Of a stretch of DNA of 64,000 nt, positions 60,301 through 64,000 are shown piece after piece. A program made the translations under genes and the position numbers. Origin of the DNA: Fasciola hepatica (Eukaryota; Platyhelminthes; Trematoda; Plagiorchiida; Fasciolidae); the NCBI GenBank assembly GCA_948099385.1, contig CANUEZ040000062.1, forward strand, positions 434,001 to 498,000, given 5' to 3'. Position 1 is the stretch's first letter; each line of letters opens with the position of its first letter. The notes under the pieces are model-generated. The model was not told the DNA's origin and ran no database searches. It saw only the letters and a list, made by a program, of their open reading frames with translations.

Positions 60301-60890
60301 AACGGCTTTGAACTTTTTGCGAATGGATCATTCAGTTTAGCCACACTAATTACATTGGCACATAAGATCCCCGTACTATCACCACAGTGAGCAAATTCGT
60401 AATTCGACTCTACCTACAGCAGGACTTCCCTATGAATCATCCAACATCTACCAGCTGAATACATCGGGATGTTTGATACTGAAACGCGGCTTGGTAAGTG
60501 ACAAAGTTGGAAATGATTCAAATGTTAAAAGTTGGAACAAAAAAAGCAAATGTTTATCCCACAGTAATTGAGCAGCACGATCACAAAACAATTGTTGCGA
60601 AGAATCAGGTAGACAAGTGTTTCAAAATTTCCACAAACAGTATCTTTCATTTGATAACCCATCCAGAACTTCCCTATTAAGTCGACCGTGAGATACACAC
60701 GGAAGATAAATTGTCTACATTAGCATGATTAATCCAAAATTGGACCGTGGGTATTAGAGTCAAAAAGTGTATACTCACTTTTTCATTGTTGCCAATGCCA
60801 CATTTTCCAGAAGATCGTAATCTATAACACGACAGTTTATTTTTTGTCCGACGGAAAATTTGGCCTTTAAATTGTCACATTTCAATTTCT
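14269..60890 (-). CDS. RRP5/PDCD11 homolog, rRNA-processing factor, 5'-partial, 15 exons
   Basis: RRP5 is a nucleolar protein of the small-subunit processome that binds pre-rRNA through repeated S1 domains. Its C-terminal HAT/TPR-like region contacts other factors, and it is needed for the early cleavages giving 18S and for ITS1 cleavage. Here fifteen exons encode about 1388 residues. Several S1 domains come first, with motifs such as GQKINCRV, GLIPFLHLAD, DYGIFVNF and VCGRLLRV. A charged linker follows (GGKKSR, VKRRRSE), then HAT repeats (RNAPSNSACWTAYM, EARTIAERGLRAI, AARLEFEFGDVDR). All fourteen junctions have GT-AG sites and matching phase. Animal homologues are near 1800-1900 residues, so about 400-500 N-terminal residues are missing from view. 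Introns run from 416 bp to 7.8 kb. The assignment is from recalled family features, not a database search. Confidence 0.92.
14369..15348 (-). other. RRP5 intron with SINE fragment
   Basis: 980-bp intron. It contains a tRNA-like SINE fragment at about 14660-14735; the rest shows nothing recognisable. Confidence 0.8.
14660..14735 (-). repeat. SINE fragment, family S2, copy 1
   Basis: The minus strand has 'gtgggttcgaaattcgccgag', which contains a B-box-like GGTTCGAAATTC, followed by 'gtcaacgatttttaacatttgg'. It aligns through about 60 bp with 60185-60245. It is probably a tRNA-derived SINE. Confidence 0.6.
15349..15495 (-). CDS. RRP5 exon: HAT repeat AARLEFEFGD
   Basis: 147 bp, acceptor 'tttttcttctgcatag', donor 'gtacgt'; it takes 1 nt and leaves 2 nt. 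AARLEFEFGDVDRSLSLL matches the conserved AxLEFxxGDxxRA stretch near the RRP5 C terminus. HPKQHLIYEELIKILFLAGK follows. Confidence 0.9.
15496..15911 (-). other. RRP5 intron, nothing recognised
   Basis: 416-bp intron without a recognisable gene or repeat. Confidence 0.8.
15912..16084 (-). CDS. RRP5 exon: HAT repeats
   Basis: 173 bp, acceptor 'catgtttcag', donor 'gtaaac'; phase 0 start, 2 nt at the end. It encodes AEDLARRLIKSCPLDVDRWL, then IKVRFRAGRVAAAREAQRNA and STQLPRLL. Helix pairs with Trp and Ala-Arg positions fit HAT repeats. Confidence 0.9.
16085..16939 (-). other. RRP5 intron, nothing recognised
   Basis: 855-bp intron. A 139-codon open frame at 16480-16899 on the plus strand has no recognisable family and is not called. 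Confidence 0.75.
16940..17472 (-). CDS. RRP5 exon: start of HAT/TPR region
   Basis: 533 bp, acceptor 'tttttacccgtag', donor 'gtatgt'; it takes 2 nt and ends in phase 0. An Ala/Glu-rich helix (AEYRLHETEQRKAVLAALTT) precedes TTEEFELTVRNAPSNSACW, TAYMTHILAGN, EARTIAERGLRAIGS and ETMADIGQFE. The xxFExxVxxxPNxSxxWxxYM pattern followed by ARxxAERAL is the diagnostic opening of the RRP5 HAT domain. Confidence 0.92.
17473..19726 (-). other. RRP5 intron with LINE linker fragment
   Basis: 2254-bp intron. A LINE linker fragment lies at 18157-18410; the remainder shows no recognised gene. Confidence 0.8.
18157..18410 (-). mobile_element. LINE linker fragment
   Basis: The minus strand encodes IKTLKAVGDDDISSEMMKAY and LPTLRDSL. 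This corresponds to the [IL]KxLKxGKAxGxDDIPxELLK linker just before the RT domain of RTE-like LINEs. No RT or EN remains beside it. Confidence 0.65.
19727..20208 (-). CDS. RRP5 exon: charged linker with basic clusters
   Basis: 482 bp, acceptor 'cttaccttcag', donor 'gtgaga'; it takes 1 nt and leaves 1 nt. Low-complexity, charged sequence includes TRKRMERIKQSL, GGKKSRLAAVVDAV, AVKRRRSESSELFDPEI and a Gly/Glu-rich opening. In RRP5 proteins such a linker separates the S1 array from the HAT region. The KKSR and KRRR clusters could be nuclear or nucleolar localisation signals. Confidence 0.85.
20209..20835 (-). other. RRP5 intron, nothing recognised
   Basis: 627-bp intron with no recognised feature. 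Confidence 0.75.
20836..20949 (-). CDS. RRP5 exon: C-terminal end of S1 region
   Basis: 114 bp, acceptor 'cgttatttcag', donor 'gtaagt'; it takes 1 nt and leaves 2 nt. It encodes ITHMDDMMIPIGPALCARLR and KAQIGFRVGDHLLVRPL. It links the last S1 domain to the charged linker. Confidence 0.82.
20950..22055 (-). other. RRP5 intron, nothing recognised
   Basis: 1106-bp intron, AT-rich near 21700-22000, with no recognised feature. Confidence 0.75.
22056..22383 (-). CDS. RRP5 exon: S1 domain
   Basis: Acceptor 'aatttattag', donor 'gtaagt'; it takes 2 nt and leaves 2 nt. VDDVVCGRLLRVSRDHWTLR, then TVGRLHVTAMVYAKYPQPI and NRLITCRVVDKVEHGD follow the S1 order of strands. It ends with a Ser/Pro-containing loop and NPAVL. 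Confidence 0.86.
22384..25141 (-). other. RRP5 intron with repeat R1
   Basis: 2758-bp intron. It contains copy 2 of repeat R1 at 22900-23085; the rest is unrecognised. Confidence 0.75.
22900..23085 (+). repeat. Dispersed repeat R1, copy 2
   Basis: Aligns to the reverse complement of 13790-13985. Conceptual translation contains ARTTWIDPRYGLTTVFHF, comparable to ARPTWVDPFNGLVTVCHL in the other copy. Family unknown. Confidence 0.6.
25142..25533 (-). CDS. RRP5 exon: degenerate S1 region
   Basis: Acceptor 'ggatcccag', donor 'gtaggt'; it takes 1 nt and leaves 1 nt. Both ends were chosen because they restore phase between the flanking exons, whose direct joining would give a stop. It reads TLSIYDPVTAAVDSH, KHGFALVESSAPHWSLAPGT, LNHIVGQIIFLEVP and RLPEVSFL, and joins to EKTDVDVDDVVCGRL. 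An open frame on the opposite strand overlaps it and is rejected. Confidence 0.78.
26600..29125 (+). mobile_element. LINE copy C, near-complete from EN C-terminus to 3' end
   Basis: The 3' part of the endonuclease is at 26627-26917 (RIPIDHIVIGYRWRGSTGDC, VDSDHALIRAHF). The linker lies at 27088-27400 (ARRSVPLDATSNEARKSLG, NDREQWWIEK). RT motifs follow: ADFRPGRGCIAYISTFQ near 27790 and LWRCLSLKGVPGKFISLFQC at 27925. HVRQGCTLSPLLFD comes next, and a LEYEDDIVLL catalytic box at about 28187. The C-terminal region has RFGHVLRMPTDRLTQRTL at 28740 and GWGPRDPLTKWLETLKDMAR at 28915. The frame breaks several times, so it is inactive. The 5' end is truncated. It is the same family as LINE B. Confidence 0.88.
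30028..30180 (+). repeat. Diverged copy of R2 arm repeat
   Basis: 'attgctcagttcatacgcc', 'catcctgggcgccca' and 'gatgccggtggacatagtgtt' correspond in order to the arm at 56910-57040. The short copy lies just before the TA microsatellite. Confidence 0.55.
30228..30312. repeat. TA dinucleotide microsatellite, ~85 bp
   Basis: About 42 uninterrupted TA units in an RRP5 intron. It produces an artificial open frame of alternating Tyr and Ile. Confidence 0.98.
31391..31898 (-). CDS. RRP5 exon: two diverged S1-like segments
   Basis: 508 bp, entering with 2 nt and leaving with 2 nt; acceptor 'gtccctttcag', donor 'gtaagt'. It encodes YRIGDLVSFQITDSDALIAV, then RPGELYNAVVTFVDFA, RLELALSSWLL, LRLGQKVSCVTVAVRQ and GRFGLVPARRTFNDVV. 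The S1 repeats are weak here, as is usual for central RRP5 repeats. Confidence 0.85.
35541..35860 (+). repeat. Dispersed repeat P, copy 1
   Basis: Aligns in the same orientation with 57376-57660. Shared landmarks are 'aaacatactgt', 'gaacatccacgtcaaaat', 'gaagactga' and 'gcctgata'. It may be the 5' leader of a LINE on the minus strand. Confidence 0.65.
35880..36035. repeat. Inverted repeat arm L
   Basis: About 150 bp matching the reverse complement of 38290-38480, with shared 'ccgcgatgttgtcctcgcgaa' context and 'acctatcatcaaataacaat'. About 37 bp present in the right arm are missing here. Confidence 0.8.
36036..36275 (-). mobile_element. RTE-type LINE 3' end fragment
   Basis: 'gccattgcttggcctccatgt' and 'tgtcgtttcc' match the 3' coding end of LINE M (56.0-56.1 kb). 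The fragment covers only the last part of the C-terminal domain, about 240 bp. Confidence 0.65.
36360..38270 (-). mobile_element. LINE copy D, CR1/Pido-like EN-RT fragment
   Basis: On the minus strand, endonuclease traces occur near 38150-38210 (FVVCLQETWLN) and 37827-38070 (FDLIIIANVCLAPQ). A linker and RT start are at 36779-37321 (KDPGPDSLPSAVLKCG, SAPDCWHPVTIISIRK, NFRPTALSSSILKLAE). The RT palm is at 36362-36592 (AGVLQGAIISPYLF, VKYADDIILA). This differs from the RTE-like copies and resembles the CR1 or Pido branch. The YADD box is intact, but the frames are broken and the 3' end is missing. Confidence 0.82.
38290..38480. repeat. Inverted repeat arm R
   Basis: Reverse complement of arm L plus an extra ~37 bp. 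Reading the minus strand gives TVLDRDVVLAKIIEAIYVIN, which has the feel of a GIY-YIG-type C-terminal end as in Penelope-like elements. That identity is tentative. Confidence 0.7.
38790..39111 (-). CDS. RRP5 exon: complete S1 domain
   Basis: It starts in phase 0 after 'cgtatctcag' and ends with 1 nt before 'gtaagt'. VGSQWFASVQNHVDYGIFVN, then AIRGLAPVRLLSD, FPPGATVIAKVVEVA and RCLVSLRM follow the S1 fold from first to last strand. A helical tail (QSLHSWMTEQEWISRS) comes after. This is one of the clearest S1 repeats in the gene. Confidence 0.9.
39112..39995 (-). other. RRP5 intron, nothing recognised
   Basis: 884-bp intron without recognised features. Confidence 0.75.
39996..40379 (-). CDS. 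RRP5 exon: S1 domain with long loop
   Basis: 128 codons, phase 0 at both ends, acceptor 'attcgttccag', donor 'gtaagt'. It begins IFDVKVHKVVKSGIIVDLL, contains VGVGFLRFDQLTDHE and KPGKRLELDGN, and ends with a charged segment and GFLREFSELR that leads into the next S1. Confidence 0.87.
40380..44134 (-). other. RRP5 intron with SINE candidate
   Basis: 3755-bp intron. One tRNA-like SINE candidate lies at 43725-43832. No gene or LINE was recognised in the rest. Confidence 0.75.
43725..43832 (-). repeat. SINE candidate, family S1, copy
   Basis: On the minus strand a head 'gccggtggtggttgtgtggttta' (A-box-like) is followed by 'agactcgaatctc' (B-box-like). The body 'gtagacagtaatccactgt' matches 61530 ('ggtggacagtattccactgt'). 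It is probably tRNA-derived. Confidence 0.6.
44135..44500 (-). CDS. RRP5 exon: end of one S1 and most of another
   Basis: 122 codons, phase 0 at both ends. The start after 'cgtggtcag' gives VLTVDTTSNKMILTAKRGLV, which continues VCL from the previous exon into a textbook S1 ending. A second S1 follows: LGDQLYAAFVAKICEHGLLL, GMRAWLPKMECGL, YFRGQVLRVRIVRRF and ELLVSLK. The donor is 'gttggt'. Confidence 0.88.
44690..45360 (-). mobile_element. LINE E1, 5'-truncated 3' end
   Basis: Nearly identical to 49187-49850 over about 670 bp. It encodes ETWGLRQENIRRFKVFDYRY and PSKLRWLGHVLRMTNIRLP, then a non-coding 3' region. The 5' truncation near 45360 is typical of LINE insertion. The tail begins at 'atcatcatcg'. 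Confidence 0.9.
46265..46745 (+). mobile_element. LINE F endonuclease fragment
   Basis: The plus strand encodes STVVAVYAPNNVTDNETKDE near 46365, then CDVLFVAGDWNARTGPLGEL at about 46470, ENGDRLVNLVDANRIVVSGT at about 46570 and LLTWYSNDD. These are the VYAP, GDxNA and TW motifs of an apurinic-type LINE endonuclease. An in-frame stop breaks it, and no RT follows. Confidence 0.78.
46780..48480 (+). mobile_element. LINE G, Jockey/CR1-like, internally deleted
   Basis: The endonuclease start includes ALFLTETQILPDINHLQLPN and LKAGVCVYIHQPVAFPRF (46900-47090). A linker/RT start follows with NLNDSKPLGPDNITPIVLQL (about 47425). The RT palm reads LFLLFINDFSSST, then CFVDDATLHCS (about 47620). A C-terminal region is at 48240-48420. 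FVDD replaces the more usual FADD. Copy H at 59.2-59.8 kb is related. Confidence 0.8.
48585..49155 (+). mobile_element. LINE J, EN C-terminus and linker
   Basis: DTDHILVRVGFIIYPSMQPK at about 48615 and GRINVEALEMPEKHRTLSHA resemble the xDHALVRxxF and RIDVEAL stretch following the endonuclease. ADFGKLFRHIRNAW near 49065 is a linker motif. It ends abruptly where the tail of LINE E2 begins, so E2 seems to have inserted into it. Confidence 0.7.
49156..51965 (-). mobile_element. LINE E2, longest E-family copy, 5'-truncated in EN
   Basis: A (GAT)n-type tail lies at 49160-49190 (minus sense). Reading the minus strand there is an endonuclease remnant with VLLTGDFNIQL near 51870. Then SYQWHSSVQKCRF is at 51640, and a linker at 50835-51362 (KDDGNWWVKVAEEMEV, KGGKAAGSDYLPPVLFK). 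The RT part follows (ISLDLKGALYSADRTAL; GVRQRCTMSPILFNFDMDKI, 50215-50508). The C-terminal part is CETWGLRQENIRRF at 49800 and LRWLGHVLRMTN at 49640. RTE elements typically end in short microsatellite tails, which fits. Several frame breaks are present. It is sense with respect to RRP5. Confidence 0.88.
52012..52158 (-). CDS. RRP5 exon: S1 domain core
   Basis: 49 codons, phase 0 at both ends, acceptor 'cctcgaag', donor 'gtaagt'. It reads VEISRFTKTGIVVRVEE, then LNGLIPFLHLADMPI and FTGGQKLVCL, a good S1 core resembling the LHLAD-type S1 repeats of RRP5. Joined to the exon upstream it gives KVN-VEISRF, with Val where S1 domains usually have Gly. A LINE copy ends about 45 bp beyond its donor site. 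Confidence 0.88.
54840..55720 (-). mobile_element. LINE K, RT fragments
   Basis: KNQAGFRPGWGCINHIFTFR near 55540 and FWRYLLEECVRGIYFSILCL, then NRSRVRAFADLSPEFTSGG, near 54870-55010 are consecutive RT segments on the minus strand. They are related to LINEs B and C. About 300 bp between them are unrecognised, either an insertion or decay. Confidence 0.72.
55850..56830 (-). mobile_element. LINE M, RT C-terminus and 3' end
   Basis: On the minus strand MCFSPSKCIVLLQDWQES and VAEKFVYLRSCITVDGRIG lie at 56416-56652. VFDHRCLGSISRVCW, GHVPCVPPHRVSRRALF, GWKRQRGGQAMTWHRSVK and GWGLRDPLQRWLETLSDIAQ lie at 55899-56330. It is the typical RTE-like C-terminal region, with frames broken. The 36036-36275 fragment matches its end. 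Confidence 0.82.
56885..57300 (+). repeat. R2 inverted arm, left
   Basis: Aligns with the reverse complement of 57655-58065 over about 400 bp with many substitutions. Shared landmarks are 'tttggaatcagggtttagcca', 'gtcagtcaac/ccagtcaacc', 'ggtaatgagtaag' and 'ttcctcagcagag/aagct'. Confidence 0.78.
57376..57660 (+). repeat. Dispersed repeat P, copy 2
   Basis: Same repeat as 35541-35860 in the same orientation. Here it lies inside the loop between the two R2 arms and may be continuous with the right arm as one element leader. Confidence 0.65.
57655..58065 (-). repeat. R2 inverted arm, right
   Basis: Minus-strand copy of the 56885-57300 arm. A third, shorter copy is at 30028-30180. Confidence 0.78.
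58350..59083 (+). mobile_element. LINE E3, 3' part
   Basis: Nearly identical to the reverse complement of 49240-50035, encoding the same CETWGLRQENIRRFKVFDYR and PSKLRWLGHVLRMTNIRLP. The 3' match stops after 'ggctactgggacgtt', before the microsatellite tail, so the 3' end is cut. Confidence 0.9.
59085..59850 (-). mobile_element. LINE H fragments, Jockey/CR1-like endonuclease region
   Basis: SVHHFLQSSCPLALFLIETQ (near 59510) is close to SVHYFFQSSYPTALFLTETQ in LINE G. A piece near 59100 (GCQVSILGDFSIHN) resembles a later endonuclease motif. No RT is present. Confidence 0.68.
59956..60016 (-). CDS. RRP5 exon: linker and start of next S1
   Basis: A 61-bp exon between 'ctcgtag' and donor 'gtgagt'. 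It takes 1 nt to complete the previous codon and ends in phase 0. It encodes LLRLPYLSISEVSPGDKVN. The terminal PGDKVN is the usual opening of an S1 domain whose body is in the next exon, 7.8 kb away. Confidence 0.82.
60017..60778 (-). other. RRP5 intron with SINE
   Basis: 762-bp intron. A SINE candidate occupies 60120-60330; nothing else is recognised. Confidence 0.8.
60120..60330 (-). repeat. SINE candidate, family S2, copy 2
   Basis: On the minus strand, 'tggcttggtctcgcagctca' through 'tggtggaacgc' forms a tRNA-like head. 'gggtttgagtccc' is B-box-like, and 'gtcaacgacttgttgcatttgg' matches the copy at 14660-14735. Confidence 0.65.
60779..60890 (-). CDS. RRP5 exon (first visible): end of an S1 domain
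   Basis: Acceptor 'cgttccag' precedes it and donor 'gtgagt' follows. It enters with 2 nt of a split codon and leaves with 2 nt. It encodes the second half of an S1 fold, with FSVGQKINCRVIDYD and VALATMKK. The first half of this S1 should lie in an upstream exon, which I could not find between 60891 and 64000. Confidence 0.85.
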
Positions 60891-62650
60891 CTGGAACGTG
60901 TGTCTTCTGATAACGATTGAAGAACGAAATGGTGGATTAGACTAACAGTTTTACTGATAAACCGAATTCAGTAATGGGCAGGTTTATCAAAATTGGAAAA
61001 CACGAAAACTAGTATGACCGCAAAAGATGAGCTCGTTGGTGCGTGGCTTACTCAGCTAGATTGATCAAAACAAAAACCGTGTTTGTGAATGTGCTGAAAA
61101 TAGACTGACGCATTACGTCAACCAACATCTTAATATTTACCGAAGATGTTTGTGAGAAACCAAGAGTGGACGGATTATGTCCATTGAATGGGTAATTCAC
61201 ATAATACAGTTATCGCAATATGAACAATTAGTCTGCCGTCACAAAACCCACAAAATTTTTCGGGTGACTAGCAAGATCATGCGCGTATTTGCCAATGTTT
61301 GTTGCCGTGACGATTATAATTTCAGCTAATTAATGAAGCTATAAATGCGCTAGCAAGTGTGATCGAGTGTGTTGATCAAACTGTGAAATCTTTCATTAGA
61401 TCGGCGGGGGAGAAGCATGGGCGAACGCGAACAAAGTAGGTGACCGGTAGTGGTCGAGTGGTTTACAGCGTTTGACTGCCACCACGAAATTTAGAGGTAC
61501 GAATCCCTCCACCACCGATCACTGTGACGGTGGACAGTATTCCACTGTCGTCCAGCTCGCTACCACAACTGATTTATTACGGTCTTATGCGGCTCTCAAC
61601 TCCAAGTCTCAGAGTTTTGTTACCAGCTGTCCCTAATAAGGCGGTGGATCCTTGTGGCTATGAGGTACACCCATTTCAGTTGCACTCATGTGCAAGCATG
61701 AACATGCACTGGGTGCGGTGGCCTTGGTCGCTATCTGTTAGCGGCAACCATAATGGACCACCGTGCGCATATCACACTGACCGCCACACTGAAGTCATCT
61801 CATCTCAGTGGGGCGGAAAACGGATTACACCAGTGACTACTTTCCTTTGACCATTTCGTTCTGTGGACTCAATTCTTCCCAGCAACAAACGTGTTGAGCG
61901 ACCAAGATGCATTTATATATATATGCATGCGACGACCACAGAATTCGAACTTTCTAGTTCGGTGCTCCCACCAAACTCGACAGCCAACGCGCACATAGTG
62001 AAAAGACGATCAACTGATCAGTACGTTCCACAAACATGAGTAGAAGCACTGTGCTTAGCAGAATAATACCTCAATGCTTCCATCGGTGTCAAAGGCTGCA
62101 CAGCCGCCTGAACTTTCGCTTTGTTGTGTACGACAACCACCACCCTTCCAACCAGCTACCATACGAATTTCCATGTATACGGTGTTCCCCAGTCTAAAAC
62201 ATCACCAGCAATGGTATTTACGAGTGGATTCCTTTAAGAAGTGCTCCAAAAATTTACACTTCTAAAACGAAGAGCACAGTCCGTGCAGAAAAGGAAAATT
62301 AAAGGGTTGTTTAGTGTGATGCTCCATCAACGCAGAATATAAGTCTGCCATCACCAGTGAACCAAAATCCTCATATTCGACCGTTTCGACGACTTCGGAC
62401 GCCCTCAGCATGCAATGACAGCGGAAGTGATTGACTGGAAAATGGGGAATCGCCTCACATGGTAGAAGAGAATGAAAAATCTGGTCAGTGGATTACGCCA
62501 AGCGGGAAACGTTACCATTCTAGTGTGAAATACTACAGTTTCGTCCTCCCGATGACTGAAGGCACTGAGAAATAGTGGTATATCACAACCTACGACGTTC
62601 TTGTAATCGCACTCTGCAGATCTACTTGAAACAAGCACTTGCAATCACCT
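60891..62650. other. Probable RRP5 intron, one SINE
   Basis: No S1-coding exon with the required phase was found. A small candidate at 61070-61110 (minus) between an AG and 'gtaagc' fails because no frame joins the next exon without a stop. The S1-family SINE is at 61437-61545. Confidence 0.6.
61437..61545 (+). repeat. SINE candidate, family S1, best copy
   Basis: 'tggtcgagtgg' at 61451-61461 fits a pol III A box and 'ggtacgaatcc' at 61496-61506 fits a B box, spaced as in a tRNA gene. The head resembles tRNA-Ser-like sequence, but the arms are not cleanly paired and it continues into 'ggtggacagtattccactgt', shared with 43.7 kb. A SINE rather than a functional tRNA gene. Confidence 0.68.
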
Positions 62651-64000
62651 GAGTCCTTCACACACTCTTTCAACCTTTGTATTCTCTCCCCAACCGGCCT
62701 CCTTTGCTCCCTCTGTCCACCCATAATACTCACACTGATAACACGCCCGACACTCGCGATGGTTCGTTGTCGAATAGTGTGGTGAATATTCACCTATCTT
62801 GTAACTCACATCTTCTCAAGCCTCGTAAGCCTGTGAATCTCTGCTTCTTTAACGTGCGTATTCTCATGCGGGCCGGTCAACAGGCGTGCCTAGCGCTCAC
62901 AATGGACGCTCTGGCGATTGGTGTCTGCTATGTAAGTGAAATGCGTATCCAAGATTCGAGCAGTGTGATTCAACTAACTGTTCCTGATATTGCATCGAGA
63001 TGTTTTCTGCGCACTTCAGGAGACGAAGCAGCTGCAGCTGTCGGTCACGTGGTGTAGGAATAGTCTTGATTGGTAAGGCTAAGGCTGCCCTTTTAGACTG
63101 GATCCCGGTTAACAGTCGTTTGTGTGCTGTTAGATTTAAGGGGTCAGTCGGCGTCCGAAAGGATAGTTGTGTTAAGCGCAATTCGTTTGTGATCTCGGCG
63201 TACGCCCCAACAGACTGTGGCTCCGACTCGCAGAAGGATGATTTCTATGGACTCAACACTCTTGTTCACAGGAGCAGAAGCTTTGACATAGTAGTGCTAC
63301 CAGGTGATTTTAATGAGCAGGTTGGAAAACTAAGTGCGGCAGAAGCTTGCTTATGTGGGTGTTATGCTTTACCTGCTCAGCGTAAAAATAACGGGGATAG
63401 GCTTCTCTAGTTCTGTGCAGACAACCGGTTGTTCTTGTCTAGTACCGATTCCCGACACAGCTCGCGTTGCACAGCGGCATGGCGTTCTAACTCCACAGGT
63501 ACTTTCAGTTAGATCGATCATATTGCAGTGAGCTACCGGTGGCACAGTTCTGTCCAGAAATGTAGATTTCATCGGTACGCGCAGGTAGAGTTGGACCATG
63601 CACTAGTTTTGATGCGATTATCTCTCCAGCTCCATAGTAATCGTCGCAAACCGCTAACCCGGCTAGTCGTGCAACGTTTGTGGGATCCAAAATTACACAC
63701 CAGTAATGAACAGAACTTATCACTTGAGCTAGGATCTACGGCGAACAGTAATGTAGACGACCACTGGGCCTATATCCAATGGGAACGCAGTGGTAGCAGA
63801 TTTCACCTGTGGTGGTCGACCCATTCATCCATGTCCATCGGAGACACTGGGTTTCTCAAGAGTCGCTCAGTCTAATGGAACAAAGACGTCAGCTCTCAAA
63901 CTGTAAACAAATGAATAAGATTCGGAGAAACCTACATAAGCAAGTTACGAAAAGCGTTAAGAAGGATGATGGAAATTGGTGGGTCAAGGTAGCCGAAGAA
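62650..64000 (+). mobile_element. LINE E4, 5' part, runs off window
   Basis: The endonuclease starts at about 62820 (NLCFFNVRILMRAGQQACLA, then LAIGVCYVSEMRIQDSSSVI) and continues with WIPVNSRLCAVRFKGSVG, ISAYAPTDCGSDSQKDDFY and IVVLPGDFNEQVGKLS (about 63300). From about 63510 to the end it is nearly identical to the reverse complement of 51130-51655, including SYRWHSSVQKCRFHRY and the KQVTKSVKKDDGNWW linker. Frame breaks occur near 63055 and 63410. Confidence 0.88.

Noticed and set aside
61060..61115. Possible further upstream RRP5 exon on the minus strand
   Set aside because: An AG and a 'gtaagc' flank it, but no reading phase joins the next exon without a stop codon.
61437..61510. Possible functional tRNA-Ser-like gene
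   Set aside because: A and B boxes are present, but arm pairing is poor and the sequence continues into a body shared with another copy, so a SINE is more likely.

Overview
The window is nuclear DNA from a multicellular eukaryote with large, transposon-filled introns. The LINE families (endonuclease plus reverse transcriptase, some with GAT-type microsatellite tails), the intron sizes and the moderate base composition suggest a flatworm, most likely a digenean trematode. That taxonomic guess is an inference from the general look of the repeats and was not tested by any search. No prokaryotic genes, operons or CRISPR arrays are visible.

Layout. Positions 1-6955 are a tandem array of an approximately 301-bp satellite, about 23 copies, running off the left edge. 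It has several diverged unit types in a recurring A-B-C-D order, with multi-unit duplications, so it looks like a higher-order repeat. From 7.0 to 14.2 kb lie two decayed LINE copies, a LINE 3' fragment, SINE-like pieces and an undescribed dispersed repeat.

From 60.9 kb down to 14.27 kb on the minus strand runs one gene. Fifteen coding exons were assembled by hand from splice sites and reading phase, and all fourteen junctions agree in phase. Together they encode about 1388 residues: a series of S1 RNA-binding domains, a charged linker, and a HAT/TPR-like C-terminal region. This is the architecture of RRP5 (PDCD11 in mammals), a nucleolar factor of the small-subunit processome needed for 18S rRNA maturation and ITS1 cleavage. 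The N-terminal part was not found and probably lies beyond 61 kb or outside the window. An AATAAA signal sits about 95 bp after the stop.

The introns (416 bp to 7.8 kb) hold at least a dozen LINE fragments of four or more families, tRNA-derived SINE candidates, inverted repeats and a long TA microsatellite. One LINE family (called E here) has near-identical copies in both orientations, so it has probably been active recently. No other convincing protein-coding gene was found. The most unusual features are the satellite structure, an inactivating frameshift shared by two LINE copies, and long inverted repeats made by opposed LINE copies. I did not find a clearly new biological system.
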